64,000 nucleotides of DNA from Amycolatopsis eburnea. Lineage in GTDB: Bacteria > Actinomycetota > Actinomycetes > Mycobacteriales > Pseudonocardiaceae. Position 1 is the first letter of the stretch. Each line of letters starts with the position of its first letter. The position numbers and the translations under genes are program-made. Under the pieces are notes generated by a model. That model was not told where the DNA came from. It saw only the letters and a program-made list of their open reading frames with translations, and searched no databases. Below, piece by piece: positions 1 through 8,046 of the stretch. The DNA is taken from NCBI RefSeq assembly GCF_003937945.1, contig NZ_RSEC01000058.1, forward strand, positions 1-64,000. Reading direction: 5' to 3'.

Positions 1-42
1 TCACCACTCAAGCCTCGGTCACCATGCTGACAGGCCGGTCAG

Positions 43-94
43 TGTCCGCGATGTCCTGAGACATCAACTGTCGGCGATGTCCTGAGACTCAACA
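43..94. repeat. Two tandem copies of a 26-bp repeat
   Basis: Two near-identical 26-bp units (43-68 and 69-94) share the core GATGTCCTGAGAC at 50-62 and 76-88. They lie in the gene-free stretch just downstream of the GH92 gene. Repeats with this core resemble, from memory, the end regions of actinobacterial IS481-type elements, but no transposase is in view, so an IS end lying off the left edge is only a guess. The remaining bases of 1-131 show nothing else. Confidence 0.5.
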
Positions 95-131
95 CCGGGT
101 TCTAACCCGACTGAACACTCACGACCGGTCG

Positions 132-3100
132 TCATGCCAGGGTGAGCGCGTAGATCTCCACCCTCGGGTCGTTCGGCAGGCTCACCGACTGCACGGTCTT
201 CCCGCCGTCCAGCGCGGCCGAAATCCCGAACAACCGCACCGGCGGCCCGTCGACCCCGCTACCCGCCTTGATCCGGTGCGGCATCTCGAGCACCACCGGC
301 GACCCCGACCCAGCCCAGTCACCGAAGGTCACGGCCAAGTCGGCGCTCGTGCCGTCGGTGTAGTGCGCGGTCACCGTCGTCGAAACCGGCCCGTTGTGCG
401 ACGCCCCCACCAGCTTCAACGCGCCGTGCTGACCCGCCGGCAGCAGCAGCGACTGCCCGCGGGCCTCCACGAAGTTGGGCGAAGTGCCCGAAGCGTCCGG
501 AGCCGCGTACGTGACGCCGTCCCACACCACTGGGCCCGCCGCCGGGAGGAGGGCGGCGTCGTAGCTCCAGCCGCTGCCGTCGAAGTTGCCCTCCGTGGAC
601 GCCGACACCGTCGCCGTTCCGTCGTGGTTGAGGTCGCGGGAAAGGTCCACCGCGCACTGCGCGCCGGAAGACGCGCACGCCGACGGCGTCCGGACCTCGA
701 CCGTCGCCGAGCGCGAAACGCTGTTCGCGCCCAGCCCGGCGACAGCGACCTCCACCGGGTACGTCCCGGTCGCGGTCCCGGCCGGCACCGAAACCGTGAT
801 CGGCACCGTCTTCTGCATCGGGAGCCGTCCCGACCAGATCAGCTGCACTGGCTGGACCTGAGCCTTCCAGCCAGGTGCGGACACCGAGACCGTCACCGGC
901 TGCAGCGCCGGGTTCTGGGCCAGCACGTCCAGGTCGAGGTGCACCTGCTGCGCCGCCCCCGCCGGGATCACCACCGACGTCTGCCGCAGCGACGCGTCGA
1001 CGTGCCGCCGCGCGTCACCGGCCGCGGTGTTCACCGACGGCGGTGTCGCGCTCGGCGACGTCCCCCACGAAGAAGGCCGAGACCCGAGCTTGTGCGAGAG
1101 CGTCCCGCCGTGGGCGACCGCGGACCAGTCCAGGGACGTCTGCCGGACGTCGCGGCCGTTGAGCGACACGCTCTGGATGTACCGGTTCGCGTCGGAAGCC
1201 CCCGGCGCGTTCACGGTCAGCGTGCCGCCCTGCGACCGCCCGTACTGTCCGATCCGGACGGTCGCCGACTCGAACTGCGGGCTCGACAGCGCGAGGAAGT
1301 TCGCGCCGCTCATAGTCGGGTACAGGCCGAGCGACGAGAAGACGTACCACGCGGACATCGTGCCGAGGTCGTCGTTGCCGGTCATGCCGTCGGGACCGGT
1401 GGTGAACAGCGTCATCGCCGCGCGGACGACGGTCGCCGTCTTCGCCGGCGCGCCGACCCAGTTGTACATGTAGGGCGCGAGCAGGTCGGGTTCGTTGTTC
1501 GGGTTGTAGGTCGCCTTGCCGTAGTAGTCGTACGGGCTGGCGATCCAGTCCTTCCGCGCGGTACCGGCGGGGTCCGAAAGCAGGTTGCCGTACGCGAAGA
1601 ACGAGTCAAGCCGCTTCTCCGTCGACGTCCGGCCGCCCATCAGCGAGACCAGCCCGGCCGGGTCCTGCGGCACCAGCCACTGGTACTGGTAGGCGCCGCC
1701 TTCGTGGAACTGGTGGTCGGCGTCGACCGGGTTGTACGGCGTGAGGAACGTGCCCTCGGTCGTGCGCGGCCGGAACTGCTGGATCGAGGAGTCCCAAAGG
1801 TTCTTGTACCACTGGCCGCGGTCGGTGAACAGCTTCGCGTCGGCGTCGTGGCCGAGCCCGCGGGCCATCAGCGCGAGCGACGCGTCCGCCGCGGCGTACT
1901 CCATGGTCGCCGACGCCGGGTGCTCGCAGTCGTTGTCGCCGCCCTTGGCCGCGCAGTCCTTGCCCAGTTCGAGGCCGCCCGGGAGGTACCCGCGGTCGTT
2001 GTAGTAGTCGACGCCGGAGCGCCCGTTGTACGGCGAATCGGCGGGCGGCGTGCTCGTCGCGTTCTTCTTGAGCAGTGCGTACGCCTCTTCTTCGTGCCCG
2101 GCGAGCAGGCCCTTCGACCACGCCTCGACGAGGAACGGCGTCACCGGGTCGCCGGTCATGATGTTGGTTTCGCTCTCGGCCAGCGCCCAGCGCGGCAGCC
2201 ACCCGCCGTCCCGCCCGATGGCCACGATCGACAGCGCGACGTCCCGCGCGACCTGCGGTTCCAGCATTTCAAGCAGCTGGTTCTGCGGCCGGTAGGTGTC
2301 CCACAGCGAGAAGTTCTGGTACGGCGTGTAGCCGCTCGCGGTGTGCACCTTGCCGTCGAAGCCGGTGTACGCGCCGTCGGTGTCACCGGCCAGGTTCGGG
2401 TGCAGTTGCGCGTGGTAGAGCGCGGTGTAGAACGCCGTCTGCCGCTCGGTCGTGCCGCCCGCGATCTTGATCGCGCCGAGGCGGTCGGCCCACTGTTGGT
2501 GCAGGGCAGCGCGCGTCGCGTCGAAGTCGTAGTCCGACGTCTCGGCGGCGAGGTTCTTCCGCGCGCCGTCGAGCCCGGTGTAGGACAGGCCGACCTTGAG
2601 GACGACGTCGTGGTCGGTGGTCGCGTCGAAGCTCGCCCACGCGCCGTTGCTCCCGGTGCCCGCGGCGTCGCGGCTGCCGGCGGTGCGCGTCGAACCGCGC
2701 CAGGTGCCGAACGAGCTGAACGGCCGGTCGAAGGTGGCGGTGAAGTAGACGGTGTGCTCGTCGTGCCCGGCGCAGAACCCGCCCGCCTTGACACGCCCTT
2801 CGAGCGTCCGGTCACCGACGACGTGGATTTCGGAGTCCTTGACGGACTGGTTGGCCTGGCCGGTGTTCAACAGGACGTTCGCCTGGCCGGTCGAGGGGAA
2901 CGTGTAGCGCTGCCAGCCGGTGCGCGGGGTGGCCGTCAGCTCGGCGTTCACGCCGTACTTCTTCAGGCCGACGCGGTAGTAGCCGGGCTCGGCGTGCTCG
3001 TCGTCGTGGCTGTACTCGGACTTGTAGGCGTTCTTGTCGACGCTGTCGACGGCGCCCGTGGTCGGCATGATCGGCAGCTCGCCCATCACGCCGCAGCCGA

Positions 3101-3374
3101 CGCCGGACAGGTGCGTCTGGCTGAAGCCGTAGATCGCGTTCTGCAGGTAGTCGTAGCCGCCCTGCCCGCCGGTGTCCGGGCTGACCTGCACCATGCCGAA
3201 GGGCGCGCTCGCGCCGGGGAACGTGTTCCCGAAGTTCTGCGTGCCGACGAACGGGTTGACCAGGCTGACCGGGTCCGCGGCGGCGGGCGCGGCCTGCGCC
3301 GCGGCGGGGGCCAGGCCGGCGACCACCACCCCCGCGGCCACCGCGGCGGCCAGCCGTCTGCTCTGCGACCACAT
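132..3374 (-). CDS. Secreted GH92 family alpha-mannosidase
   Basis: Predicted exo-acting alpha-1,2-mannosidase of glycoside hydrolase family 92, exported and acting on mannose-rich glycans outside the cell. The 1080-residue product opens with a Sec signal peptide (basic MWSQSRR, hydrophobic core, cleavage near AQA-AP about residue 29). The family hallmark NPFVGTQNFGNTFPGA follows near residue 40. The conserved block GNDDLGTMSAWYVFSSLGLY lies near residues 655-680. After the catalytic part come a NEW3-type beta domain (about 810-900) and a C-terminal carbohydrate-binding-like beta domain (about 905-1080), as in many actinobacterial GH92 enzymes. The ATG has a strong GGGAGG ribosome site. A perfect 14-bp palindrome 20 bp upstream suggests LacI-type repression. 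It is transcribed away from the two-component genes at 3.5-5.2 kb. Confidence 0.93.
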   Translation of the reverse strand: MWSQSRRLAAAVAAGVVVAGLAPAAAQAAPAAADPVSLVNPFVGTQNFGNTFPGASAPFGMVQVSPDTGGQGGYDYLQNAIYGFSQTHLSGVGCGVMGELPIMPTTGAVDSVDKNAYKSEYSHDDEHAEPGYYRVGLKKYGVNAELTATPRTGWQRYTFPSTGQANVLLNTGQANQSVKDSEIHVVGDRTLEGRVKAGGFCAGHDEHTVYFTATFDRPFSSFGTWRGSTRTAGSRDAAGTGSNGAWASFDATTDHDVVLKVGLSYTGLDGARKNLAAETSDYDFDATRAALHQQWADRLGAIKIAGGTTERQTAFYTALYHAQLHPNLAGDTDGAYTGFDGKVHTASGYTPYQNFSLWDTYRPQNQLLEMLEPQVARDVALSIVAIGRDGGWLPRWALAESETNIMTGDPVTPFLVEAWSKGLLAGHEEEAYALLKKNATSTPPADSPYNGRSGVDYYNDRGYLPGGLELGKDCAAKGGDNDCEHPASATMEYAAADASLALMARGLGHDADAKLFTDRGQWYKNLWDSSIQQFRPRTTEGTFLTPYNPVDADHQFHEGGAYQYQWLVPQDPAGLVSLMGGRTSTEKRLDSFFAYGNLLSDPAGTARKDWIASPYDYYGKATYNPNNEPDLLAPYMYNWVGAPAKTATVVRAAMTLFTTGPDGMTGNDDLGTMSAWYVFSSLGLYPTMSGANFLALSSPQFESATVRIGQYGRSQGGTLTVNAPGASDANRYIQSVSLNGRDVRQTSLDWSAVAHGGTLSHKLGSRPSSWGTSPSATPPSVNTAAGDARRHVDASLRQTSVVIPAGAAQQVHLDLDVLAQNPALQPVTVSVSAPGWKAQVQPVQLIWSGRLPMQKTVPITVSVPAGTATGTYPVEVAVAGLGANSVSRSATVEVRTPSACASSGAQCAVDLSRDLNHDGTATVSASTEGNFDGSGWSYDAALLPAAGPVVWDGVTYAAPDASGTSPNFVEARGQSLLLPAGQHGALKLVGASHNGPVSTTVTAHYTDGTSADLAVTFGDWAGSGSPVVLEMPHRIKAGSGVDGPPVRLFGISAALDGGKTVQSVSLPNDPRVEIYALTLA

Positions 3375-3393
3375 GGGCGCACCTCCCAGGAGA

Positions 3394-3407
3394 TGACAAC
3401 GTTGTCA
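3394..3407. promoter_or_regulatory. LacI-type operator palindrome before the mannosidase gene
   Basis: TGACAACGTTGTCA is a perfect 14-bp palindrome centred on CG, the usual shape of LacI/GalR operators. It sits 20 bp upstream of the GH92 start codon. No LacI-family gene is in the window, so the repressor would act in trans. Confidence 0.65.
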
Positions 3408-3522
3408 AACGTCGACCGACGGTCAGGCCCGCGGTCGGTGAGCCACCTTGCCACCTGGATGCGGCTTTTGGAAGACCTCAACCGGCCGCTTCGCGCATCT
3501 GTCCCTTGTGGACAAAGCCCGA

Positions 3523-4146
3523 TCAGTCCAGCAGCCGCTGTTCCTTGGCGACCGCGACGGCCCCGGACCGCGTGTCGACTTCGAGCTTGCTGTAGATCCG
3601 GCTCAGGTGCGTCTTGACCGTTGCCTCGCTGATGAACAGCGCGCGGGCGATCTCGCGGTTGCCGAGCCCTTCGGCCAGCCGGCGCAGGATGTCCAGCTCC
3701 CGGGCGGTCAACGCGGGCCGCGGGGCGCGCAGCTGCGCCATCATCCGGTCGGCGACCGGCGGGGACACCGCGGTCCGCCCGGCCGCGGCGGCCTCGATCG
3801 CCGCGTACAGCTCGTTCGCCGACCCGGCTTTCAGCAGGTAGCCGGTGGCGCCGGCGGCGATCGCGCGGCTGATGTCCGCGTCGGTGTCGTACGTCGTCAG
3901 CACGAGGATCCGGGGCGCGCCGGCGGTGCTCCGGATCCGGCGGGTGGCCTCGATCCCGTCGATGCCGCTGCCGAGCTGGATGTCCATCAGGACGACGTCG
4001 GGGTGCACGGCGGCGGCGGTCGCGACGGCTTCTTCCCCGCTCGCCGCCTCGGCGACGACCTCGATGCCGTCGGCGCCCGCCAGCAAAGCGCGCAGGCCGG
4101 CGCGGACGACCGTGTGGTCGTCGCAGACGAGGACGCGGATGGTCAC
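3523..4146 (-). CDS. NarL/LuxR-family response regulator
   Basis: Response regulator of the NarL/FixJ type, 207 residues from a GTG start. The N-terminal receiver begins TIRVLVCDDHTVVRAG. The phosphoacceptor aspartate is in VVLMDIQLG (about residue 54), the switch threonine in VLTTYD and the lysine in YLLKAG. The C-terminal LuxR helix-turn-helix contains LTARELDILRRLAEGLGNRE and SEATVKTHLSRIYSKL. The start overlaps the stop of the histidine kinase gene by 4 bp (GTGA), so the two are translationally coupled and form a cognate pair. A longer open frame upstream has no codon logic and was ignored. The target genes are not evident; the divergent heme-binding-like gene is one candidate. Confidence 0.93.
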   Translation of the reverse strand: MTIRVLVCDDHTVVRAGLRALLAGADGIEVVAEAASGEEAVATAAAVHPDVVLMDIQLGSGIDGIEATRRIRSTAGAPRILVLTTYDTDADISRAIAAGATGYLLKAGSANELYAAIEAAAAGRTAVSPPVADRMMAQLRAPRPALTARELDILRRLAEGLGNREIARALFISEATVKTHLSRIYSKLEVDTRSGAVAVAKEQRLLD

Positions 4147-5234
4147 GGGGCCTCCAGCGGGATCGCAGCCGAAATGACCGTGCCCTGGCCGGGCTCGGAC
4201 TCCACGGTCAGCCTGCCACCGAGCTGCTGGGCCCGGACGCGCATGGCGGGCAGCCCGTGTCCGCGGTCGCCTTCGGGCGCCCGCTCGACGAACCCGCGCC
4301 CGTCGTCGGCGACGTCCAAGACGACCTGGTCGTCGAGGTAGGTGAGGGTGAGCACGACGCTGCCGGCCTCGGCGTGCTCGCGCGCGTTGGCCAGCGCGCC
4401 CTGGGCGATCCGGACCACAGTGGACTGGACGCGTTCCGGCAGCGGCCGCTCGTCGCCGTCGATGCGGACGTCCACCGGCAGCCCGGCCCGGCCGGCGACC
4501 GCACGCAACGCTTCTTCGAGCGTGGCGTCGGCGAGGTCGGCGGGCGCCAGGTCCTGCACCAGCCGCCGGGCTTCCGAGAGGTTGCCCGCGCCGACGCGCT
4601 GGGCGGCGCGCAGGTGCTCGCGGGCCAGCTCGGGCCGGTCCCACGCCTGGTCGGCGGCCTGCAGCAGCATCGCCTGGCTGGACAGGCCCTGCGCGAGGGC
4701 GTCGTGGAGCTCCCGCGACACGCGGTGGCGCTCGGCGAGCACGCCGGCGCGGCGCTCGGACTCGCGCAGCCGCTCGGCCTGCCGCCGCATGAAGGTGATC
4801 ACCGCGGCGGTGACCGCGGCGATGGCGATCGGCACGATGGTCAGGTTCGGGTCGAAGCCGTCGGCCAGCCGGTTCTGCGACACGACGACCAGCGCGGTGA
4901 TCACGCCGACGAGCGCGAGCGCCTGCCCGGTCGGCAGCGTCCGCAGGCCGGTGACCAGCAGCGGGATCGCCGACCAGGCGAAGCTGGGGGCGAGCACCAC
5001 CAGGACGATCCAGAGCGCCAGGACGACGGTCAGCCAGAGCAGGTGCCGCCCGGCGACCAGGCCGGCGCCGTACGCGACGACCAGCGCCGCGGTGAACCCG
5101 ATCACCCACGGCTGCAGGGGCGTGCCTTCGTGGCGGGTCAGGAACCGCACCGCCGACGCGAGCACCAGCAGGAGGAACGCCGAGTGCATGACGGCGGCGA
5201 GCCACCGCGTATCGGCTTCGGCCATGCCCTCCAT
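4143..5234 (-). CDS. Membrane sensor histidine kinase (HisKA_3/NarX type)
   Basis: Sensor kinase partner of the LuxR regulator it overlaps. About six hydrophobic segments fill the first 170 residues. A dimerisation/phosphoacceptor helix follows with the family signature RVSRELHDALAQGLSSQ, where the histidine is the phosphorylation site. The ATPase domain has ANAREHAEAG (N box), DDGRGF (G1) and GHGLPAMRVRAQQLGG. There is no extracytoplasmic sensor domain, so it probably senses through its membrane part. The ATG at 5234 was chosen over the one at 5288 because an AAGGAG motif lies 5 bases before it. Confidence 0.9.
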   Translation of the reverse strand: MEGMAEADTRWLAAVMHSAFLLLVLASAVRFLTRHEGTPLQPWVIGFTAALVVAYGAGLVAGRHLLWLTVVLALWIVLVVLAPSFAWSAIPLLVTGLRTLPTGQALALVGVITALVVVSQNRLADGFDPNLTIVPIAIAAVTAAVITFMRRQAERLRESERRAGVLAERHRVSRELHDALAQGLSSQAMLLQAADQAWDRPELAREHLRAAQRVGAGNLSEARRLVQDLAPADLADATLEEALRAVAGRAGLPVDVRIDGDERPLPERVQSTVVRIAQGALANAREHAEAGSVVLTLTYLDDQVVLDVADDGRGFVERAPEGDRGHGLPAMRVRAQQLGGRLTVESEPGQGTVISAAIPLEAP

Positions 5235-5389
5235 GCTGGCTCCTTCCTCGTCCGGCACCAGCGTCGACCCGGCCGGCGGGCCGCGCATCAGCCGATCGGA
5301 TGACCCCGGTGTCGGCCGGGACGCCGATGAGAACCCCCTGGTCGCGGGGTGAAGCTGGAGCCATCGAACCCCGACCTGAGGAGCACGCC

Positions 5390-5905
5390 ATGATCTCGAC
5401 CCGCACCCGCATCGCCGCCGCCGTCGCCGGCCTCGCCGCGGTCGGCGCCACCACCGTCGGCGCCGTCTCGGCCACCGCGGCCCCGGCCACGCCCAAGAAC
5501 ACCTTCCAGACCTCGCACCTGACGATCGCGGCCGCGTCCACGGCCGCCCAGGCCGCGCTGGACGCCGCCACCAAGGCCGGCCAGCGCGTGTCGGTCGCCG
5601 TGGTGGACCGCGACGGCAACACCGTCCTGACCCTGCGCGGCGACGGCGCGGGCCCGCAGTCCTACAGCTCGGCGCAGCAGAAGGCGTTCACGGCGGTCTC
5701 GTGGAACGCGAAGACGTCCGAGCTGGCCGGCCGCCTCCAGCAGGCCCCGACGCTGAAGGACATCGACGGCACGCTGTTCCTGGCCGGCGCCGTCCCGGTG
5801 ACCGCGGGCAACGCCCCGATCGCCGCGATCGGCGTCGCCGGCGCGCCCTCCGGCGCGCAGGACGAGGCGTTCGCCCAGGCCGGCGTGGACGCGCTCGGCA
5901 AGTGA
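5390..5905 (+). CDS. Secreted GlcG/HbpS-like (heme-binding-fold) protein
   Basis: A 171-residue exported protein of the GlcG/HbpS family (DUF336 fold). A signal peptide (MISTRTRIAAAVAGLAAVGA, cleavage near ATA-AP) precedes the family domain. Recognisable elements are AAQAALDAATKAGQRVSVAV, VVDRDGNTVLTLRGDGAGP and the C-terminal GAVPVTAGNAPIAAIGVAGA. In Streptomyces, HbpS is an extracellular heme-binding partner of the SenS/SenR two-component system. Here the gene is divergent from a NarX/NarL-type pair across 155 bp, so a similar accessory role is possible but inferred. The ATG follows a GAGGAG ribosome site; the longer frame from 5300 lacks one. Heme binding itself cannot be read from the sequence. 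Confidence 0.82.
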   Translation: MISTRTRIAAAVAGLAAVGATTVGAVSATAAPATPKNTFQTSHLTIAAASTAAQAALDAATKAGQRVSVAVVDRDGNTVLTLRGDGAGPQSYSSAQQKAFTAVSWNAKTSELAGRLQQAPTLKDIDGTLFLAGAVPVTAGNAPIAAIGVAGAPSGAQDEAFAQAGVDALGK

Positions 5906-5919
5906 CTACCGTGGCTCCC

Positions 5920-7125
5920 ATGTGGATCCGAGATGTCCGGCCATGGGGCGGCGAACGCAGTGACGTCGAGCTGAACGGCGACCGGATCGCGGCGGTCCGC
6001 CCGCACGATCCGGCGCCGGTCCCCGGTGCGGTCGAAGGCCGTGGCCGCCTGCTGTTCCCGGCGTTCAGCGACGTCCACGTGCACCTCGACTCGACGCGCA
6101 TCGGGCTGCCGTTCCGGCCGCACACCGGCGGCCCGGGCGTCTGGGCGATGATGACGAACGACCGGGAGAACTGGCGCTCGGCGGAGGTCCCGCTGCCGGA
6201 ACGGGTGGCGGGCACGCTGGAGCGGATGATCGCCAACGGCACCACGCGGGTGCGCAGCTACGCGCAGGTCGACGTCGATTGTGGACTGGAGAAGCTCGAC
6301 GCCGTGCTGGCCGCGCGCGAGAAGTTCGCGAGCCAGGCGGAGGTGCACGTCATGGCGTTCGCGCAGGCGGGCATCCTGCGGGAGCCGGGCACGCTGGACG
6401 TCCTCGACGCGGCCATGCGGTCCGGTGCGACTGTGATCGGCGGCATCGATCCGTGCACTGTGGACAAGGACCCGAAGGGGCACCTGGACGCCGTGTTCGG
6501 CCTGGCCGAGAAGCACCAGGCGGAGATCGACATCCACCTGCACGAGCCGGGCCACCTCGGCCTGTTCTCGACGGACTTGGTGCTCGACCGCGTCCGCGCG
6601 CTCGACATGCGGGGCAAGGTCACGATGTCGCACGCCTACGACCTCGGCTCGATCTCCGAGTCGGTCAGCCGCCGGGTGATCGACGACTTCGCCGACCTGG
6701 ACGTCGCGATGACCACGGTGGCGCCGTCCGCCGCCGGGCAGCTGTCCCTTTTGGACCTCGTGGCCGCCGGCGTGCGGATCGGGCTCGGCGAGGACGGCCA
6801 GCGCGACTACTGGAGCCCGTACGGCAACTGCGATCTGCTGGACCGGACGTGGCAGCTGGCGTTCACGCGCGGGTTCCGCCGCGACGCGGACATCGAGCTG
6901 GCGCTGGCGGTCGCCACGATGGGCGGCGCGTCGATCATGAGCCACGACGTCCCCCGCCTGGCCGGCCTCGACGACCGGCCGGGCCTGGCCGCCGGCGACC
7001 GCGCGGACCTGGTGCTGGTCGACGGCGAAACCCCGACCAGCGCGGTGATGGACCGCGGCCGCGACCGGACCGTGCTGCACGACGGCGTCGTGGTGGCCGA
7101 CGGGCTCGAGGTGCTCAAGCCCTGA
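5920..7125 (+). CDS. Amidohydrolase, cytosine-deaminase-like
   Basis: Metal-dependent amidohydrolase of 401 residues resembling cytosine/isoguanine deaminases. Metal ligands expected for the fold are visible: HVHLD near residue 49 (HxH), IDIHLHEPGH near 206, MSHAYDLG near 236 and an acidic residue in GLGEDG near 288. The C-terminal beta segment (GDRADLVLVDGETP) closes the composite sandwich of the family. The substrate is probably a small nitrogen heterocycle; the exact base is not readable. ATG 5920 is taken; in-frame GTG codons at 5902 and 5911 are alternatives. Its 3' end overlaps the convergent LysR gene by 11 bp. Together with the LysR gene and the MFS gene it may form a uptake/export and degradation unit. 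Confidence 0.85.
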   Translation: MWIRDVRPWGGERSDVELNGDRIAAVRPHDPAPVPGAVEGRGRLLFPAFSDVHVHLDSTRIGLPFRPHTGGPGVWAMMTNDRENWRSAEVPLPERVAGTLERMIANGTTRVRSYAQVDVDCGLEKLDAVLAAREKFASQAEVHVMAFAQAGILREPGTLDVLDAAMRSGATVIGGIDPCTVDKDPKGHLDAVFGLAEKHQAEIDIHLHEPGHLGLFSTDLVLDRVRALDMRGKVTMSHAYDLGSISESVSRRVIDDFADLDVAMTTVAPSAAGQLSLLDLVAAGVRIGLGEDGQRDYWSPYGNCDLLDRTWQLAFTRGFRRDADIELALAVATMGGASIMSHDVPRLAGLDDRPGLAAGDRADLVLVDGETPTSAVMDRGRDRTVLHDGVVVADGLEVLKP

Positions 7126-7963
7126 CGCGGCGCGCGGTGGCGAGCAGCGCGGCGACGTTCGGCTTGTGCTCGTCCCGCCTGCGCCAGGTCATGGTGACGG
7201 CGGTCGTCTCCCCGGCGAGGGGCACGGCGACCGCGTCACCGTGATCGGCCAGCGCGGGCACGAGCGCGCACCCCATCCCGGCGGCCACGCACCGCCCGAG
7301 CGCGGCGATGCTGCCGACTTCCGCGTCGACGACGGGCCCGTCGATCCGGTCGAGCATTTCCCGGAAGCCGCACCCCTTCGGCGTGGCGAGGAAACCGACG
7401 CCCCGCAGATCGCCGGGTTCGAGGGTTTCCTTGCCCGACAACGGGTGCCCGGGCGGAACCAGGACGACGAGCGGCTCGTCCCCGAGGCTTTCACTCGCGA
7501 ACGCCGGGTCGTCCGGCGGGCTGCCGAAGGTGAAGCAGACGTCCACTTCGGACTGTCGCACGGCCTGGTACAACTCACCGCGGCCGCCTTCTTTCAGCGT
7601 CAGCCGCACGCGCGGCCACTTGGCCCGGTACTCGCTCAAGACGTCCGGGATCCACTGCGCGCACAGGGTTTCCAGCGCGCCGGCGGTCAGTTCGCCTTCG
7701 GGTTCACCCCGGTTCTCCTCGACCGCGGCCTTGGCTTCCTCGGCGAGGGAAAGCATCCGGTCGGCGTACCCGAGCAGGCGTTCGCCGGCGGATGTGAGCC
7801 GCAGCTGCCGCCCGCGGTCGAACAGCTTCGAGCCGAGTTCCGCTTCCAGCGCCTGGATCTGCTCGGTGACGCTGGACTGCGCGTAGTGCAGTTCCGCGGC
7901 GGCGCGGGTGAAGTTGAGCGTCCGCGCGACCACGCGGAAGGTGCGCAGGTGGCGCAGTTCCAT
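7115..7963 (-). CDS. LysR-family transcriptional regulator
   Basis: Typical LysR regulator of 282 residues. An N-terminal winged helix (MELRHLRTFRVVARTLNFTR, then AAAELHYAQSSVTEQIQALE) is followed by the substrate-binding domain from about residue 90. It lies between the amidohydrolase (convergent, overlapping) and a divergent MFS transporter 83 bp away, and probably controls that transporter. ATG 7963 was chosen because the helix begins there and a GGGGG run lies 5 bases upstream; the ATG at 7975 is an alternative. An ATC-N9-GAT dyad just upstream is a plausible binding site. The effector is unknown. Confidence 0.92.
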   Translation of the reverse strand: MELRHLRTFRVVARTLNFTRAAAELHYAQSSVTEQIQALEAELGSKLFDRGRQLRLTSAGERLLGYADRMLSLAEEAKAAVEENRGEPEGELTAGALETLCAQWIPDVLSEYRAKWPRVRLTLKEGGRGELYQAVRQSEVDVCFTFGSPPDDPAFASESLGDEPLVVLVPPGHPLSGKETLEPGDLRGVGFLATPKGCGFREMLDRIDGPVVDAEVGSIAALGRCVAAGMGCALVPALADHGDAVAVPLAGETTAVTMTWRRRDEHKPNVAALLATARRVRA

Positions 7964-7973
7964 GGCATCCCCC

Positions 7974-7988
7974 ATCGGAGTTCCCGAT
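7974..7988. promoter_or_regulatory. Candidate LysR binding site (ATC-N9-GAT)
   Basis: ATCGG-AGTTC-CCGAT is a perfect dyad and fits the ATC-N9-GAT pattern known for some LysR-family sites. It lies in the 83-bp divergent space between the LysR gene and the MFS gene, 11 bp from the LysR start codon. This is consistent with autoregulation and control of the transporter. Confidence 0.45.
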
Positions 7989-8046
7989 ACCCGCCATCGT
8001 AACTCCCTGCTTCCGCCGGTGTCACGGAGAGTCCAGGGTTTCCGGT

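Noticed and set aside
276..3617. 1113-residue plus-strand open frame
   Set aside because: Antisense shadow of the GH92 gene; Arg/Val/Gly-rich composition without any domain, while the minus strand has a complete signal peptide and GH92 motifs.
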